Shown in pieces: positions 27,636 to 36,358 of a stretch of 64,000 nucleotides of DNA; within the stretch, counting starts at the first letter, position 1; each line of letters begins with the position of its first letter. The notes under the pieces were generated by a model. The model did not search any database, was not told the DNA's origin, and worked only from the letters and a program-made list of their open reading frames with translations. This DNA comes from Bacillus kwashiorkori (GTDB taxonomy: Bacteria > Bacillota > Bacilli > Bacillales > Caldibacillaceae), in assembly GCF_001375515.1 (NCBI RefSeq), contig NZ_CTDX01000016.1:248001-312000 (forward strand), read 5' to 3'. The position numbers and the translations under genes were made by a program.

Positions 27636-27968
27636 ATGATTAAAGTGACAATTTATGAAACGGAAACCGATACAATTCGTGGGTTTACCGTAGAAGGTCA
27701 TGCTAATTTTGCAAAAAGAGGTTCAGATATTGTTTGTGCTGGTGTTTCAGCGGTAACATTTGGTATGCTAAATGCAATAGAAGCAATTGCCGGACTTACT
27801 CTTGAAGTTGAGCAGGGCGGTGAAGGCGGATACCTTCATTGGATGGTGCCAAATCAATTGCAAGGAGAAACATTTGCGAAAGTACAGCTTCTCCTCCAAG
27901 GGATGCTCGTATCACTACAAACAATTGAAAGAGACTATAGTGATTATATAAAAATAACCTTCAAATAG
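27636..27968 (+). CDS. prp: Ribosomal-processing cysteine protease Prp
   Basis: Protease that removes the N-terminal extension of ribosomal protein L27. The 110-residue protein has the catalytic His in the VEGHANFA stretch and the catalytic Cys in GSDIVCAGVSAVTFG. It lies between rplU and rpmA, and the L27 encoded next door has the matching extension, so enzyme and substrate are adjacent. B. subtilis name: ysxB. Confidence 0.95.
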   Translation: MIKVTIYETETDTIRGFTVEGHANFAKRGSDIVCAGVSAVTFGMLNAIEAIAGLTLEVEQGGEGGYLHWMVPNQLQGETFAKVQLLLQGMLVSLQTIERDYSDYIKITFK

Positions 27969-27971
27969 TAG

Positions 27972-28274
<303 letters not shown>

Positions 28275-28280
28275 TAAAAC

Positions 28281-28313
28281 AAAACTCTAGCCACGTTGGT
28301 TAGAGTTTTTTTA
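28281..28313 (+). terminator. Terminator of the rplU-prp-rpmA operon
   Basis: AAAACTCTAGCCA pairs with TTGGTTAGAGTTTT around a CG-containing loop, followed by T residues. Confidence 0.9.
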
Positions 28314-28473
28314 TTGCAATGACCAATAGAGGACATAAGACCTCTTTTTGCTGAAAATGATTGTATGTTATACTATTGTTGCATGTTTTTTTCGTCTGTC
28401 TAGTGATTTTTTATATGTTTGGTATATTTTTTATGAGGGGAAACGATAAAAAATAGTTTTGAGGGGAAAGCTG

Positions 28474-29019
28474 ATGAAGGAATGGAATACGGTAGACATA
28501 TTAAGACATTCACGTCATGATTGGCTGAATAAAATCCAACTAATTAAAGGGTATATGTCCATAGGAAACTTACAAAGAGTGGAAGAAATTATTGATAAAA
28601 TCGTTCAAGATAGTGAAATGGAAGCGAGAGTTTCTAACATAAACGCTCCAAAGTTTGCAACATTGGTACTTACATATAACTGGAATTCAAACCCAATTGG
28701 ACTTACCTATACTGTTACAGGTGACAAGAAATTGACCGAAGAAATGGATAGTAAAATATCGGAAATCTTTTTTCATTTCACAACTATTCTCCACAAAGTT
28801 GTTTCATTTGAAGGAGAGAATTGGCTTCATTTACAAATAGAGACTACTAATCGTTTTTGTTTGTCGTTCCATTTTACTGGAATGATAACGGATGTAAGTA
28901 AAGTGCAGGAATTTATTACGAAAGAAGACAACGATTATTCTTTTACCGTCCAATTATTGGAGGAAAATGGTTTTCATGTCATTTTAACTATGAAACATAC
29001 AGATTCATCATATGGATGA
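28474..29019 (+). CDS. spo0B: Sporulation phosphotransferase Spo0B
   Basis: Phosphorelay protein that moves phosphate from Spo0F to Spo0A at sporulation onset. The 181-residue protein has the active His in LRHSRHDWLNKIQLIKGY (His15 here, His30 in B. subtilis), so the N terminus is about 15 residues shorter. The rest is a degenerate kinase-like ATPase fold that lacks nucleotide motifs. ATG 28474 follows GAGGGGAAAG; the TTG at 28459 overlaps the site. It is followed by obg, as in B. subtilis. Confidence 0.93.
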   Translation: MKEWNTVDILRHSRHDWLNKIQLIKGYMSIGNLQRVEEIIDKIVQDSEMEARVSNINAPKFATLVLTYNWNSNPIGLTYTVTGDKKLTEEMDSKISEIFFHFTTILHKVVSFEGENWLHLQIETTNRFCLSFHFTGMITDVSKVQEFITKEDNDYSFTVQLLEENGFHVILTMKHTDSSYG

Positions 29020-29037
29020 AAGGAGCAATAAATTCAA

Positions 29038-30321
29038 ATGTTTGTCGATCAGGTGAAAATTTATTTAAAAAGTGGGGATGGCGGCGATGGCATGGTCGCC
29101 TTTCGTCGGGAAAAATATGTGCCAAAAGGTGGCCCAGCTGGTGGTGATGGAGGTAAAGGGGCAGATATCATTTTCCAGGTGGATGAAGGTTTGCGCACAT
29201 TAATGGACTTTCGCTATCAACGCCATTTTAAAGCAAAAAAAGGCGAGAACGGTATGTCGAAAAATATGCACGGAAAAAATGCCGAAGACTTAATCATTAA
29301 AGTGCCGCCTGGAACGGTAGTGCGGGATGAAGATACGAATGAAGTAATTGCTGATCTTGTACGTCATGGGCAACGAGCAGTTATCGTAAAAGGTGGGCGT
29401 GGCGGAAGAGGGAATACTCGCTTTGCTACACCAGCTAATCCAGCTCCGGAAATTTCTGAGAAAGGGGAACCAGGGCAAGAGCGTTATGTCGTTTTAGAAT
29501 TAAAACTGCTCGCTGATGTTGGTTTAGTCGGTTTTCCTAGTGTAGGGAAATCAACGTTACTTGCTTCTGTTTCCGCTGCTAAGCCGAAAATTGCTGATTA
29601 TCATTTTACAACAATTGTTCCGAATCTCGGAGTCGTTGTTTCAGAAGATCAACGTAGTTTTGTAATGGCCGATTTGCCTGGATTAATTGAAGGTGCTCAT
29701 CAAGGAGCAGGACTTGGGTTACAATTTTTACGCCATATTGAGCGAACTCGTGTCATCGTGCATGTAATCGATATGTCTGCCCTTGAAGGAAGAGATCCGT
29801 ATGATGATTTTGTGACCATCAATAATGAGCTAGCGCAATACAATTTACGTTTGACGGAAAGACCGATGATTATTGCTGCAAATAAAATGGACATGCCTGA
29901 TGCAGCGGAAAATTTGCAAAAGTTTAAAGAAAAATTACAAGAGGATATTCCTATCTATCCTATTTCTGCTGCTACTCGTCAAGGAATTAGAGAACTCCTT
30001 TTTGCTATTGCTGACTTATTAGAAGAAACTCCATCATTCTTACTAAGTCATGAAGAGGAAGAGGAATTCCGAGTCGTTTATAAACATGAAAAAGAAGAAG
30101 TACCATTTACGATTACTAGAGACCCGGATGGAGCGTTTGTTTTGAGTGGTGAAAAAATCGAACGCCTCTTTAAAATGACAGACTTTAGTAGAGATGAATC
30201 GGTCCGACGCTTTGCTCGTCAGCTCCGTAGCATGGGTGTTGATGATGCACTGAGAGAACGAGGTGCAAAAGACGGTGACACAGTAAGATTAATGGAATAC
30301 GAATTCGAATTTATTGATTAA
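29038..30321 (+). CDS. obg: Essential GTPase Obg
   Basis: Ribosome-associated GTPase involved in 50S assembly and stress responses; in B. subtilis it also affects Spo0A activation. The 427-residue protein has the glycine-rich OBG domain ([14 protein letters not shown] through GGRGGRGN), a G domain with [25 protein letters not shown] and NKMD, and the C-terminal OCT domain (about 345-427). AAAGGAGC lies upstream of ATG 29038. Downstream pheB-pheA of B. subtilis are absent here. Confidence 0.98.
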   Translation: MFVDQVKIYLKSGDGGDGMVAFRREKYVPKGGPAGGDGGKGADIIFQVDEGLRTLMDFRYQRHFKAKKGENGMSKNMHGKNAEDLIIKVPPGTVVRDEDTNEVIADLVRHGQRAVIVKGGRGGRGNTRFATPANPAPEISEKGEPGQERYVVLELKLLADVGLVGFPSVGKSTLLASVSAAKPKIADYHFTTIVPNLGVVVSEDQRSFVMADLPGLIEGAHQGAGLGLQFLRHIERTRVIVHVIDMSALEGRDPYDDFVTINNELAQYNLRLTERPMIIAANKMDMPDAAENLQKFKEKLQEDIPIYPISAATRQGIRELLFAIADLLEETPSFLLSHEEEEEFRVVYKHEKEEVPFTITRDPDGAFVLSGEKIERLFKMTDFSRDESVRRFARQLRSMGVDDALRERGAKDGDTVRLMEYEFEFID

Positions 30322-30330
30322 CATGCAAAT

Positions 30331-30373
30331 TGCCTAACTTCCGTATTGATGCAAAGGGAGCTAGGCATTTTTC
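30331..30373 (+). terminator. Terminator after obg
   Basis: TGCCTAACTTCC pairs with GGGAGCTAGGCA, followed by TTTTTCTTATTTTTT. Confidence 0.85.
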
Positions 30374-30464
30374 TTATTTTTTCTAAAAAAGTGCTTACGA
30401 CAGCGAAAACAGTAATTTATTGATACCTATCTTCCTTATCATCTACTATACATGCTACATATCA

Positions 30465-30493
30465 TCATATTTTGTAAAAGTTTATCATAAGTT
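30465..30493 (+). promoter_or_regulatory. Candidate SigE promoter of safA
   Basis: TCATATT at 30465-30471 fits the SigE -35 consensus exactly, and CATAAGTT at 30486-30493 partly fits the -10, with 14 bases between. safA is SigE-controlled in B. subtilis. Confidence 0.5.
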
Positions 30494-30568
30494 TTTACGG
30501 GGAATGGTTAGCATTTTATGCATATTGTCATACAATATATCGACAAGTGCACAGGAGGGGAAAAAAGA

Positions 30569-32149
30569 GTGAAGATCCATATCGTCCAAAAAGGAGATAC
30601 ACTGTGGAAAATTGCCCAAAAATATGGGGTTAATTTCGAACAATTAAAAAGCGCGAATACACAGTTATCGAATCCAGATATGTTAATGCCCGGTATGAAA
30701 ATAAAAATTCCGACATCATCTGGAACGATAAAGAAAGAACAACCTATTTATAAAAAAGAAATGCCGATGAAGGAAATGCCATTAGCTGAACATCCTTTTG
30801 CTCAAGAAAAGCCAATGGAAATCCCAGTACAAAAAGAACAACCAATCATGCAACCACCGAAAGAAGTAATTAAAGAAGTACCAAAACCAATATACGTTCC
30901 TAAAATACCTCAACCAATCATCCCAGAAATTGATGTTAATAATTATTATATGGTGAATATGGCAAAGATGAACATTGATCAACATCCGGTTCAACAAATA
31001 CAGCCACAACAAATAGAAGAGGAAAGCCCGGAAAGTCCTGAATCGCCAATGGACATTCCAATTTCGGTACAACAGCCTGCACAGCATCCGATGATGATGC
31101 CAATGTACCATTCACCATGTGTTCCAATTAGTCCCGTACTACCTGGTTCAGGCTTGCCGTGCTTTCCAATTCACCCATGTTCAATGCCAATAGTTCCATT
31201 AAGTATGCCGAATTATTTCCCACCATTCAGTCAAACGATGCCACAAGCAGGTGGAATGGTAGGGCCGATAGAACAACCGCAACAACCGATGCCAACAGTA
31301 CAGCCAGAACAAACAATGGAACAGCAACCAATGCAAATAGGGATGATCAGTCCGACGCTTATTCAATCCAATCAATTAATGCCACAGCAAATGCCAATGG
31401 ACACAATGGGAAATATGCAACAAATGTCGATGCCAATGGACACAATGGGAAATATGCAACAAATGTCGATGCCAATGGACACAATGGGAAATATGCAACA
31501 AATGTCGATGCCGATGGACATGATGGGAAATATGCAACAAATGTCGATGCCAATGGATTCTATGGATAATATGACAAATGGTGATGATATGGGGCAAATG
31601 TCACCAACGATGGGGCAAATGCCAATGACAATGGGAAATCCATTTCCACAAACAGGGCAAATGATGAATTCAAATCCTGCAGGGATGGCGGTCCCACCAT
31701 TTAGCCAATATGGGCAAACATATCCAGATATGGACGAATCACCTGAAACAGGAGAAATGAATATGTCTTGGAGTCCAGAACAAGGTATGTATAACCCTCA
31801 AGGACAAATGTATTACCAAAATATGCCGTTGGGGCAACAAATGGGACCAATGGTACAGCCACCACAATTTGCAACACAATGGACGCCACAAACAGGAATG
31901 ATGCCGATGGGAGAACAAGATTGTGGATGTTCTAGTTCCCAACCAACTTACGGTGGAATGACAGGCATGCCACCAATGATGCAACCAACGATGCCTGGAT
32001 CATTTGGACCGATGTCAGGAGCTAGTCCATTTAGTGGGTTTCCAAGTTCACCTTGGGGTATGACTTCCCCATATAACTACCCACAAACTGGTTTCCAACA
32101 GCCGATGAGAGAAGATTTATTGGATGAGGAAAGCAGTGATGACTATTAA
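30569..32149 (+). CDS. safA: Spore coat assembly protein SafA with tandem repeats
   Basis: Morphogenetic protein that anchors the inner spore coat at the cortex. The 526-residue protein has an N-terminal LysM domain (residues about 2-47, KIHIVQKGDTLWKIAQKYG) and a long, low-complexity, Met/Pro/Gln-rich body. Residues 275-326 are four 13-residue units of the type MPMDTMGNMQQMS, with a decayed fifth. The protein is longer than B. subtilis SafA (387 residues) because of this Met-rich body. GTG 30569 follows AGGAGGGG. The upstream frame has no site or conserved sequence. The stop overlaps the next gene. Confidence 0.88.
   Translation: MKIHIVQKGDTLWKIAQKYGVNFEQLKSANTQLSNPDMLMPGMKIKIPTSSGTIKKEQPIYKKEMPMKEMPLAEHPFAQEKPMEIPVQKEQPIMQPPKEVIKEVPKPIYVPKIPQPIIPEIDVNNYYMVNMAKMNIDQHPVQQIQPQQIEEESPESPESPMDIPISVQQPAQHPMMMPMYHSPCVPISPVLPGSGLPCFPIHPCSMPIVPLSMPNYFPPFSQTMPQAGGMVGPIEQPQQPMPTVQPEQTMEQQPMQIGMISPTLIQSNQLMPQQMPMDTMGNMQQMSMPMDTMGNMQQMSMPMDTMGNMQQMSMPMDMMGNMQQMSMPMDSMDNMTNGDDMGQMSPTMGQMPMTMGNPFPQTGQMMNSNPAGMAVPPFSQYGQTYPDMDESPETGEMNMSWSPEQGMYNPQGQMYYQNMPLGQQMGPMVQPPQFATQWTPQTGMMPMGEQDCGCSSSQPTYGGMTGMPPMMQPTMPGSFGPMSGASPFSGFPSSPWGMTSPYNYPQTGFQQPMREDLLDEESSDDY
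31391..31546 (+). repeat. 39-bp tandem repeat inside safA (four units)
   Basis: Units begin at 31391, 31430, 31469 and 31508. The first three are identical and the fourth differs at three bases; a degenerate partial unit follows. The length is a multiple of three, so unit gain or loss keeps the reading frame. Confidence 0.95.
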
Positions 32150-33125
32150 TTACAACAGAGACGATCATCAACTTGATCGTCTCTTTTTTCACCTTACCGA
32201 TTGTTTCAACTTTCCACTAAAAAGTTTGAAAAAAATCAACGACAAAGTCTATCTCATCAATTTCATAAATGATGAACACCCTTTAGTAATTAAAAAATTC
32301 CCTACATACAACAAACTAAAAAAACAAAAACTATTAACGGATTATCTAGTGTTAAATGGTTTCCCGACATACACTTTTATGCAAAGAAATGATTATCTTT
32401 TTCGGGAGCAAAATTCCTATTATGCAATTTTGCAGTATTTACCGAAACATGAACAAGTATTTACGTTTGATAAGGAAAACGATCGAATTTCTGGTTTAAA
32501 CTTACTAAATCATTTTCATAAGGAATCAAGAAAATTTGCTGGCATGTTAACGAATGATCAGCTAACTATTTTTCCAAAGTTAAATTTAGAGGAAAGATGG
32601 TATAAAAGGCTTGATTTTTTTCTTTCTCAGGAAAAAATCATTACCAATTATATCCCACTCGAGTACTTTCGTGAAATTACTTACTGGAGTCAATGGGCAT
32701 TACTGCAGATGGGGGATAATAAGCGGGAAAGAACTTTGGAAGAACATGCGATTATCCATGGTGATGTCGCTCATCATAATTTTTTACGGGCAGTGAATAA
32801 TCGTCTTTATTTAATTGATTTCGATTTAACAGCCTATGCATACCCTGTTTATGATTATGTACAATATGCGTTGCGCACAATTTCGTTTATGAATTGGAAT
32901 CTCGATCAATTATTTACTCATAAAGTTTATGAAAAATATAAAGAAAATCGCTGGTTTCTATCGGCTTTAACTTTTCCAAATGAGATTATTCGCGAATGGA
33001 ATCAACTAATTCGCCTCGGAAAATATCATCATGAAAAATGGTTAACATATGGAGTAAAGCTTGCACTTTCAAGATTTCCAGGGCAACAGTATGTTTTCAA
33101 TAGAATTCGCAATATGTTATCATAA
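32139..33125 (+). CDS. CotS/YsxE-family spore coat protein (aminoglycoside kinase fold)
   Basis: The 328-residue protein has the aminoglycoside-phosphotransferase fold seen in spore coat proteins CotS, CotI, YutH and YsxE. The catalytic-loop motif HGDVAHHNFL lies at about 207-216 and the metal-binding LIDFDLTAYAYPVYDY about 18 residues later, so kinase residues look preserved. Substrate unknown. ATG 32139 follows GAGGAAAG at the end of safA and overlaps it by 11 bases; ATG 32124 has no site. Coupling to safA supports a coat role. In B. subtilis the gene after safA is coxA, and ysxE sits beside spoVID, so this is a different arrangement. Confidence 0.8.
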   Translation: MTINYNRDDHQLDRLFFHLTDCFNFPLKSLKKINDKVYLINFINDEHPLVIKKFPTYNKLKKQKLLTDYLVLNGFPTYTFMQRNDYLFREQNSYYAILQYLPKHEQVFTFDKENDRISGLNLLNHFHKESRKFAGMLTNDQLTIFPKLNLEERWYKRLDFFLSQEKIITNYIPLEYFREITYWSQWALLQMGDNKRERTLEEHAIIHGDVAHHNFLRAVNNRLYLIDFDLTAYAYPVYDYVQYALRTISFMNWNLDQLFTHKVYEKYKENRWFLSALTFPNEIIREWNQLIRLGKYHHEKWLTYGVKLALSRFPGQQYVFNRIRNMLS

Positions 33126-33156
33126 ATTTGAACTTGTTGGAAAGGAAGTCAATTCA

Positions 33157-33903
33157 ATGGATATGAAGGAAAGAATTGAAAAAATTATCACTTGGTTACA
33201 AGATCAAGCTAAAAACGCCCATGTTAATGGTGCATTAGTTGGAGTTAGTGGGGGCATTGATTCCGCTGTTGTCGCATTTTTATTAAAGAAAGCATTTCCA
33301 GAAAATTCACTCGGAGTCATTTTGCCATGTAAAAGTGATGCGAAAGATGTGGAAGATGCATTAACAGTTGTTCAAGCGTGTGGAATTAATCATGTAACGA
33401 TTGATTTAACAAAGACTCATGAAGAACTATTTTCTCAAGTGAAGGGAAAAGTAAATGAAATTGGTGACTGGAAAGAAAATAATGAAAAAATGAGTGATGC
33501 TAATTTAAGAGCAAGATTAAGAATGTCCACCTTATATACGATAGCAAATAATTATAACTACTTGGTCGTTGGGACTGACAATGCTGCGGAATGGTTTACA
33601 GGTTACTTTACTAAATACGGTGATGGTGGTGTCGATTTAGTACCACTTGTTCATTTTACTAAGGGGGAAGTTAGAGAAATTGCCAAAATTGTTGGTGTCC
33701 CAGACGAAATAATTAATAAAGCTCCAAGTGCAGGGCTTTGGGAAGGTCAGACAGATGAAGGAGAAATGGGTACAACTTATGAGATGATTGATAATTTTCT
33801 TAAAGGTGAACAAATACCGAAACGGGATCAGCAAATTATCGAACGGCTTCACCGAGTATCCGAACATAAACGGCATATCGCAGCACATCCGCCAAAAATA
33901 TAA
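33157..33903 (+). CDS. nadE: Ammonia-dependent NAD+ synthetase
   Basis: Last step of NAD biosynthesis: amidates deamido-NAD using ATP and ammonia. The 248 residues include the PP-loop GVSGGIDSAVV, the substrate segment GTDNAAEWFTGYFTKYGDGG, and KAPSAGLWEGQTDE. No glutaminase domain is attached, so ammonia is the nitrogen source. AAAGGAAG lies about 8 bases before ATG 33157; the longer upstream frame overlaps the preceding gene and is rejected. Its place here between coat genes and bofC differs from B. subtilis, where nadABC follow safA. Confidence 0.95.
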   Translation: MDMKERIEKIITWLQDQAKNAHVNGALVGVSGGIDSAVVAFLLKKAFPENSLGVILPCKSDAKDVEDALTVVQACGINHVTIDLTKTHEELFSQVKGKVNEIGDWKENNEKMSDANLRARLRMSTLYTIANNYNYLVVGTDNAAEWFTGYFTKYGDGGVDLVPLVHFTKGEVREIAKIVGVPDEIINKAPSAGLWEGQTDEGEMGTTYEMIDNFLKGEQIPKRDQQIIERLHRVSEHKRHIAAHPPKI

Positions 33904-33955
33904 AGATTCTCCCTCCTAAAAGGGCTGAAAAAAATAGTTTTAATTCGAAATTTTA

Positions 33956-34002
33956 ACCAAGAATGTTTTTATTTTTATAACAGCATTCTTGGGTTTTTTT
34001 TT
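33956..34002 (+). terminator. Terminator after nadE
   Basis: CCAAGAATG and CATTCTTGG form the stem, followed by GTTTTTTTTT. Confidence 0.88.
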
Positions 34003-34105
34003 GAAATGTGCTTTTTTTAAGAAAGTCCTTTAAAATCGATGGGTTAATTTTTCACGAGATGGAAAAAATATGATTAGAATAAAACGATTGGAAAAGAGGG
34101 AGATT

Positions 34106-34648
34106 ATGAATTTAATCTTGAGAGTAAGTTTGATGGGTCTATTTGTCCTTTTCGCTATGTTTAATATATTTTTCTCTAATACAGAAAATAAAGGCGTTCT
34201 TGCGACAAATGAAAGTTTTAATAATATTGAAGTGAAACAGCAACAAATGACGGTAGTCTTACAAACGTATTATTTAGACGGTGAAATTGGTGAGGAAATT
34301 GTAATTGAAAAAGATATGCCATTTCCTGTTTTAAAAGAAAGGTATAAAGATTGGCAGTTAGTGGAAATGAATGGCGATCGAATTGTACTAAAAAAATCTG
34401 TCGATGATATTTCTCCGTTATTAAAAGCTAATGGCTATTTTGGGTTATCGGATGATGGGGCATTATCTATTTTTAATGGAAAACCAGATGACAAAAATAT
34501 CATTCAATCTTTTTTTCAAATAGAAATGCATAAATTAGAAAGTAAGCTCCAAGAAAGGTTATTAAAAGGTATCCCGATTCGGACGAAAGACGAGTTTCAT
34601 GACGTATTAGAAACATACAAGCCATATAGCAGAAAACTTGCTCAATAA
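34106..34648 (+). CDS. bofC: Forespore regulator BofC
   Basis: Intermembrane protein that delays SpoIVB-dependent activation of pro-SigK processing, so it acts on the SpoIVFA/SpoIVFB complex encoded earlier in this window. The 180-residue protein has an N-terminal membrane or signal helix (about 5-25) and the BofC domains, including VVLQTYYLDGEIGEE and NGYFGLSDDGALSIFNG. ATG 34106 has GAGGGAGA upstream; the in-frame ATG at 34070 has none. Synteny with ruvAB is as in B. subtilis, apart from the leftward gene between them. Confidence 0.92.
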   Translation: MNLILRVSLMGLFVLFAMFNIFFSNTENKGVLATNESFNNIEVKQQQMTVVLQTYYLDGEIGEEIVIEKDMPFPVLKERYKDWQLVEMNGDRIVLKKSVDDISPLLKANGYFGLSDDGALSIFNGKPDDKNIIQSFFQIEMHKLESKLQERLLKGIPIRTKDEFHDVLETYKPYSRKLAQ

Positions 34649-34728
34649 CTTATGTGCCTGAAAGCGTGCCGGAAAAAAGCCAGTCTATAGCGAGGATATA
34701 TGGTCTGATTAGATTGTACTTAATGAAA

Positions 34729-34766
34729 ACCGGGCTAGCCCACCCGATGAAGGGGGAGTTAGCCCG
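34729..34766 (-). terminator. Terminator of azoR
   Basis: Read on the minus strand, CGGGCTAACTCCCCC pairs with GGTGGGCTAGCCCG, followed by GTTTTC. It lies 22 bases after the azoR stop. It could also end bofC transcription from the other side. Confidence 0.65.
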
Positions 34767-34787
34767 CATAAATGAGTTTAACAACTA

Positions 34788-35408
34788 TTAAAAGCTTTTT
34801 GCCATTTCCATTGCTTGTTGAATTGCTTCTGAGACAATTTCTGCAGCACGTTCTGGTTGGTGATCCATTCCTTCAACAAACAACTGATGGAAATCTTCTA
34901 CGCCAAGGAAATTAAATAATGTTTTTACATATTGACTAGCTGGATCTTTTCCACTATACATTCCACCATTTGCCTGAATGTGGAGTACCTTCTTCCCTGT
35001 TAATAAACCGATAGAGCCATGGTCTGTATATTTGAAAGTTTTCCCTGCAACTGTAATTGTATCTAACCATGCCTTTAAACGAGTCGGAACACTTAAATTC
35101 CATAAAGGATTTGCGATTACAACTTTTTCACTCGCTAAAAAACTGTCCGTAAAGGAATCAAATAGTGTTACTTTATGCTGTTGAGCAGGTGTCAATGCGT
35201 AAAAAGGTTGCCCGCTCTGCAAGGAACTCCATGCATTAAGTAAGTCACGATCAATCTCTGGTAACGAAATATCGTAAAGGTTTAATTCTTCCACTTTATC
35301 TTCCGGATGATGTTCTTTATATGATTCGATAAAAGCGTTCGTCACTTTCATGGAACGTGAAACATCTTCACTGAAAGGATGGGCTTTTACAATTAAAATA
35401 TTTGCCAT
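34788..35408 (-). CDS. azoR: FMN-dependent NADH-azoreductase
   Basis: Flavodoxin-fold quinone and azo-compound reductase, 206 residues. It opens with ANILIVKAHPFSEDVS, has the FMN-binding NPLWNLSVPTRLKAWLDTI stretch and the ANGGMYSG loop of the AzoR family. It probably protects against electrophilic quinones. It is the only leftward gene in its neighbourhood and splits bofC from ruvA, which are adjacent in B. subtilis. GAGGGAAT lies before its ATG. Confidence 0.92.
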   Translation of the reverse strand: MANILIVKAHPFSEDVSRSMKVTNAFIESYKEHHPEDKVEELNLYDISLPEIDRDLLNAWSSLQSGQPFYALTPAQQHKVTLFDSFTDSFLASEKVVIANPLWNLSVPTRLKAWLDTITVAGKTFKYTDHGSIGLLTGKKVLHIQANGGMYSGKDPASQYVKTLFNFLGVEDFHQLFVEGMDHQPERAAEIVSEAIQQAMEMAKSF

Positions 35409-35711
35409 TCATATTCCCTCTTTCTTTATTGTTTTCCTTACGACGTTATTGATATTATTTTTTCCTGAGAAGAAAAAATTATTTAAAAAGCTACGGCATA
35501 ATGGCTTAGTTTTACCGAAATTAACAATTGAGTTATAATGGATTTTGACTCTTTAATAGAAACAGAAAATATTTTACCATAAAATGGCACACTATAAAAG
35601 AGTTATGTTCACATATTTTAGGAAAAGACTGCCTGCTTTCCGAAATAAAATTAGAACATTTGTTTATATATATGGTAAAATGTAGTACAGAAATAAAAGG
35701 GAGAGAGTGGA
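35409..35711. other. Divergent azoR-ruvA intergenic region
   Basis: About 300 bases, AT-rich. The ruvA side has a LexA-like box and an extended -10; the azoR side shows no clear promoter. No gene is visible. Confidence 0.45.
35653..35681 (+). promoter_or_regulatory. LexA-like box and extended -10 upstream of ruvA
   Basis: GAACATTTGTTT at 35654-35665 differs by one base from the Bacillus LexA (DinR) half-site pattern GAAC-N4-GTTC. It lies just upstream of TGGTAAAAT (35673-35681), an extended -10. ruvAB belongs to the SOS regulon in B. subtilis, so repression by LexA is plausible. Confidence 0.5.
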
Positions 35712-36305
35712 TTGTACGAATATATTATTGGTACAGTAGAAAATATTAATCCTCAATATGTGGTAATTGAAAATAATGGCATCGGATATCAAATTTTTAC
35801 ACCGAATCCATATGTATTTTCAAAAGACGGGGAACGGCAAAAAGTCTATACATATTTCCATGTTAGAGAAGATGCGAATTTGCTATACGGATTCAAAACA
35901 TTTGAAGAAAAGATATTCTTCATGAAACTATTAAATGTTTCTGGAATAGGACCTAAGGGGGCACTAGCTATTTTAGCTGCTGGCGAACCTTTTCAAATAG
36001 CTACGGCAATTGAACAAGAAAATGAAAAGTTTTTAGTTAAATTTCCAGGTGTAGGGAAAAAGACGGCAAGACAAATTATTTTAGATTTAAAAGGAAAGTT
36101 AAAAGAGTTTTTATCGGAGAATGATCCTACAGAAGTTTCTATTGATGACAAAGGATATTCTCACGAGTTGACAGAGGCATTATTAGCTCTTGAAGCATTA
36201 GGTTATTCGCAAAAAGAAATAAAATCTGTTGCAAAACAATTACAAAATGAACAATTGTCTACAGATCAATATATTAAATTAGCATTAAAAAAACTAACAT
36301 CTTAA
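35712..36305 (+). CDS. ruvA: Holliday junction helicase subunit RuvA
   Basis: Tetrameric protein that binds Holliday junctions and loads RuvB. The 197-residue protein has the N-terminal OB domain ([20 protein letters not shown]), helix-hairpin-helix motifs ([12 protein letters not shown] and [12 protein letters not shown]) and a C-terminal RuvB-binding domain. Start TTG 35712 follows GGGAGAGAGTGG; no ATG is available nearby. ruvB follows after about 50 bases. Confidence 0.97.
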   Translation: MYEYIIGTVENINPQYVVIENNGIGYQIFTPNPYVFSKDGERQKVYTYFHVREDANLLYGFKTFEEKIFFMKLLNVSGIGPKGALAILAAGEPFQIATAIEQENEKFLVKFPGVGKKTARQIILDLKGKLKEFLSENDPTEVSIDDKGYSHELTEALLALEALGYSQKEIKSVAKQLQNEQLSTDQYIKLALKKLTS

Positions 36306-36358
36306 AAATCCAAAGCAATCGTGGAATGTAAATATGTTACAGAAAGGGGGAAAACGTG

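Noticed and set aside
30782..31111. 109-codon antisense ORF in safA
   Set aside because: It is a Trp/His/Phe/Leu-rich translation produced by the complement of Met/Gln/Pro codons, with no coding signal.
31391..31546. Regular repeats that might be a CRISPR array
   Set aside because: The units are directly adjacent 39-bp copies without variable spacers and translate as a 13-residue protein repeat within safA.
31159..31569. 136-codon ORF in another frame across the safA repeat
   Set aside because: A 39-bp repeat with no stop in one copy opens several frames at once; there is no ribosome site and the safA frame has a LysM domain.
33061..33156. N-terminal extension of NadE
   Set aside because: It overlaps the end of the coat-protein gene in another frame and the ribosome site lies before ATG 33157.
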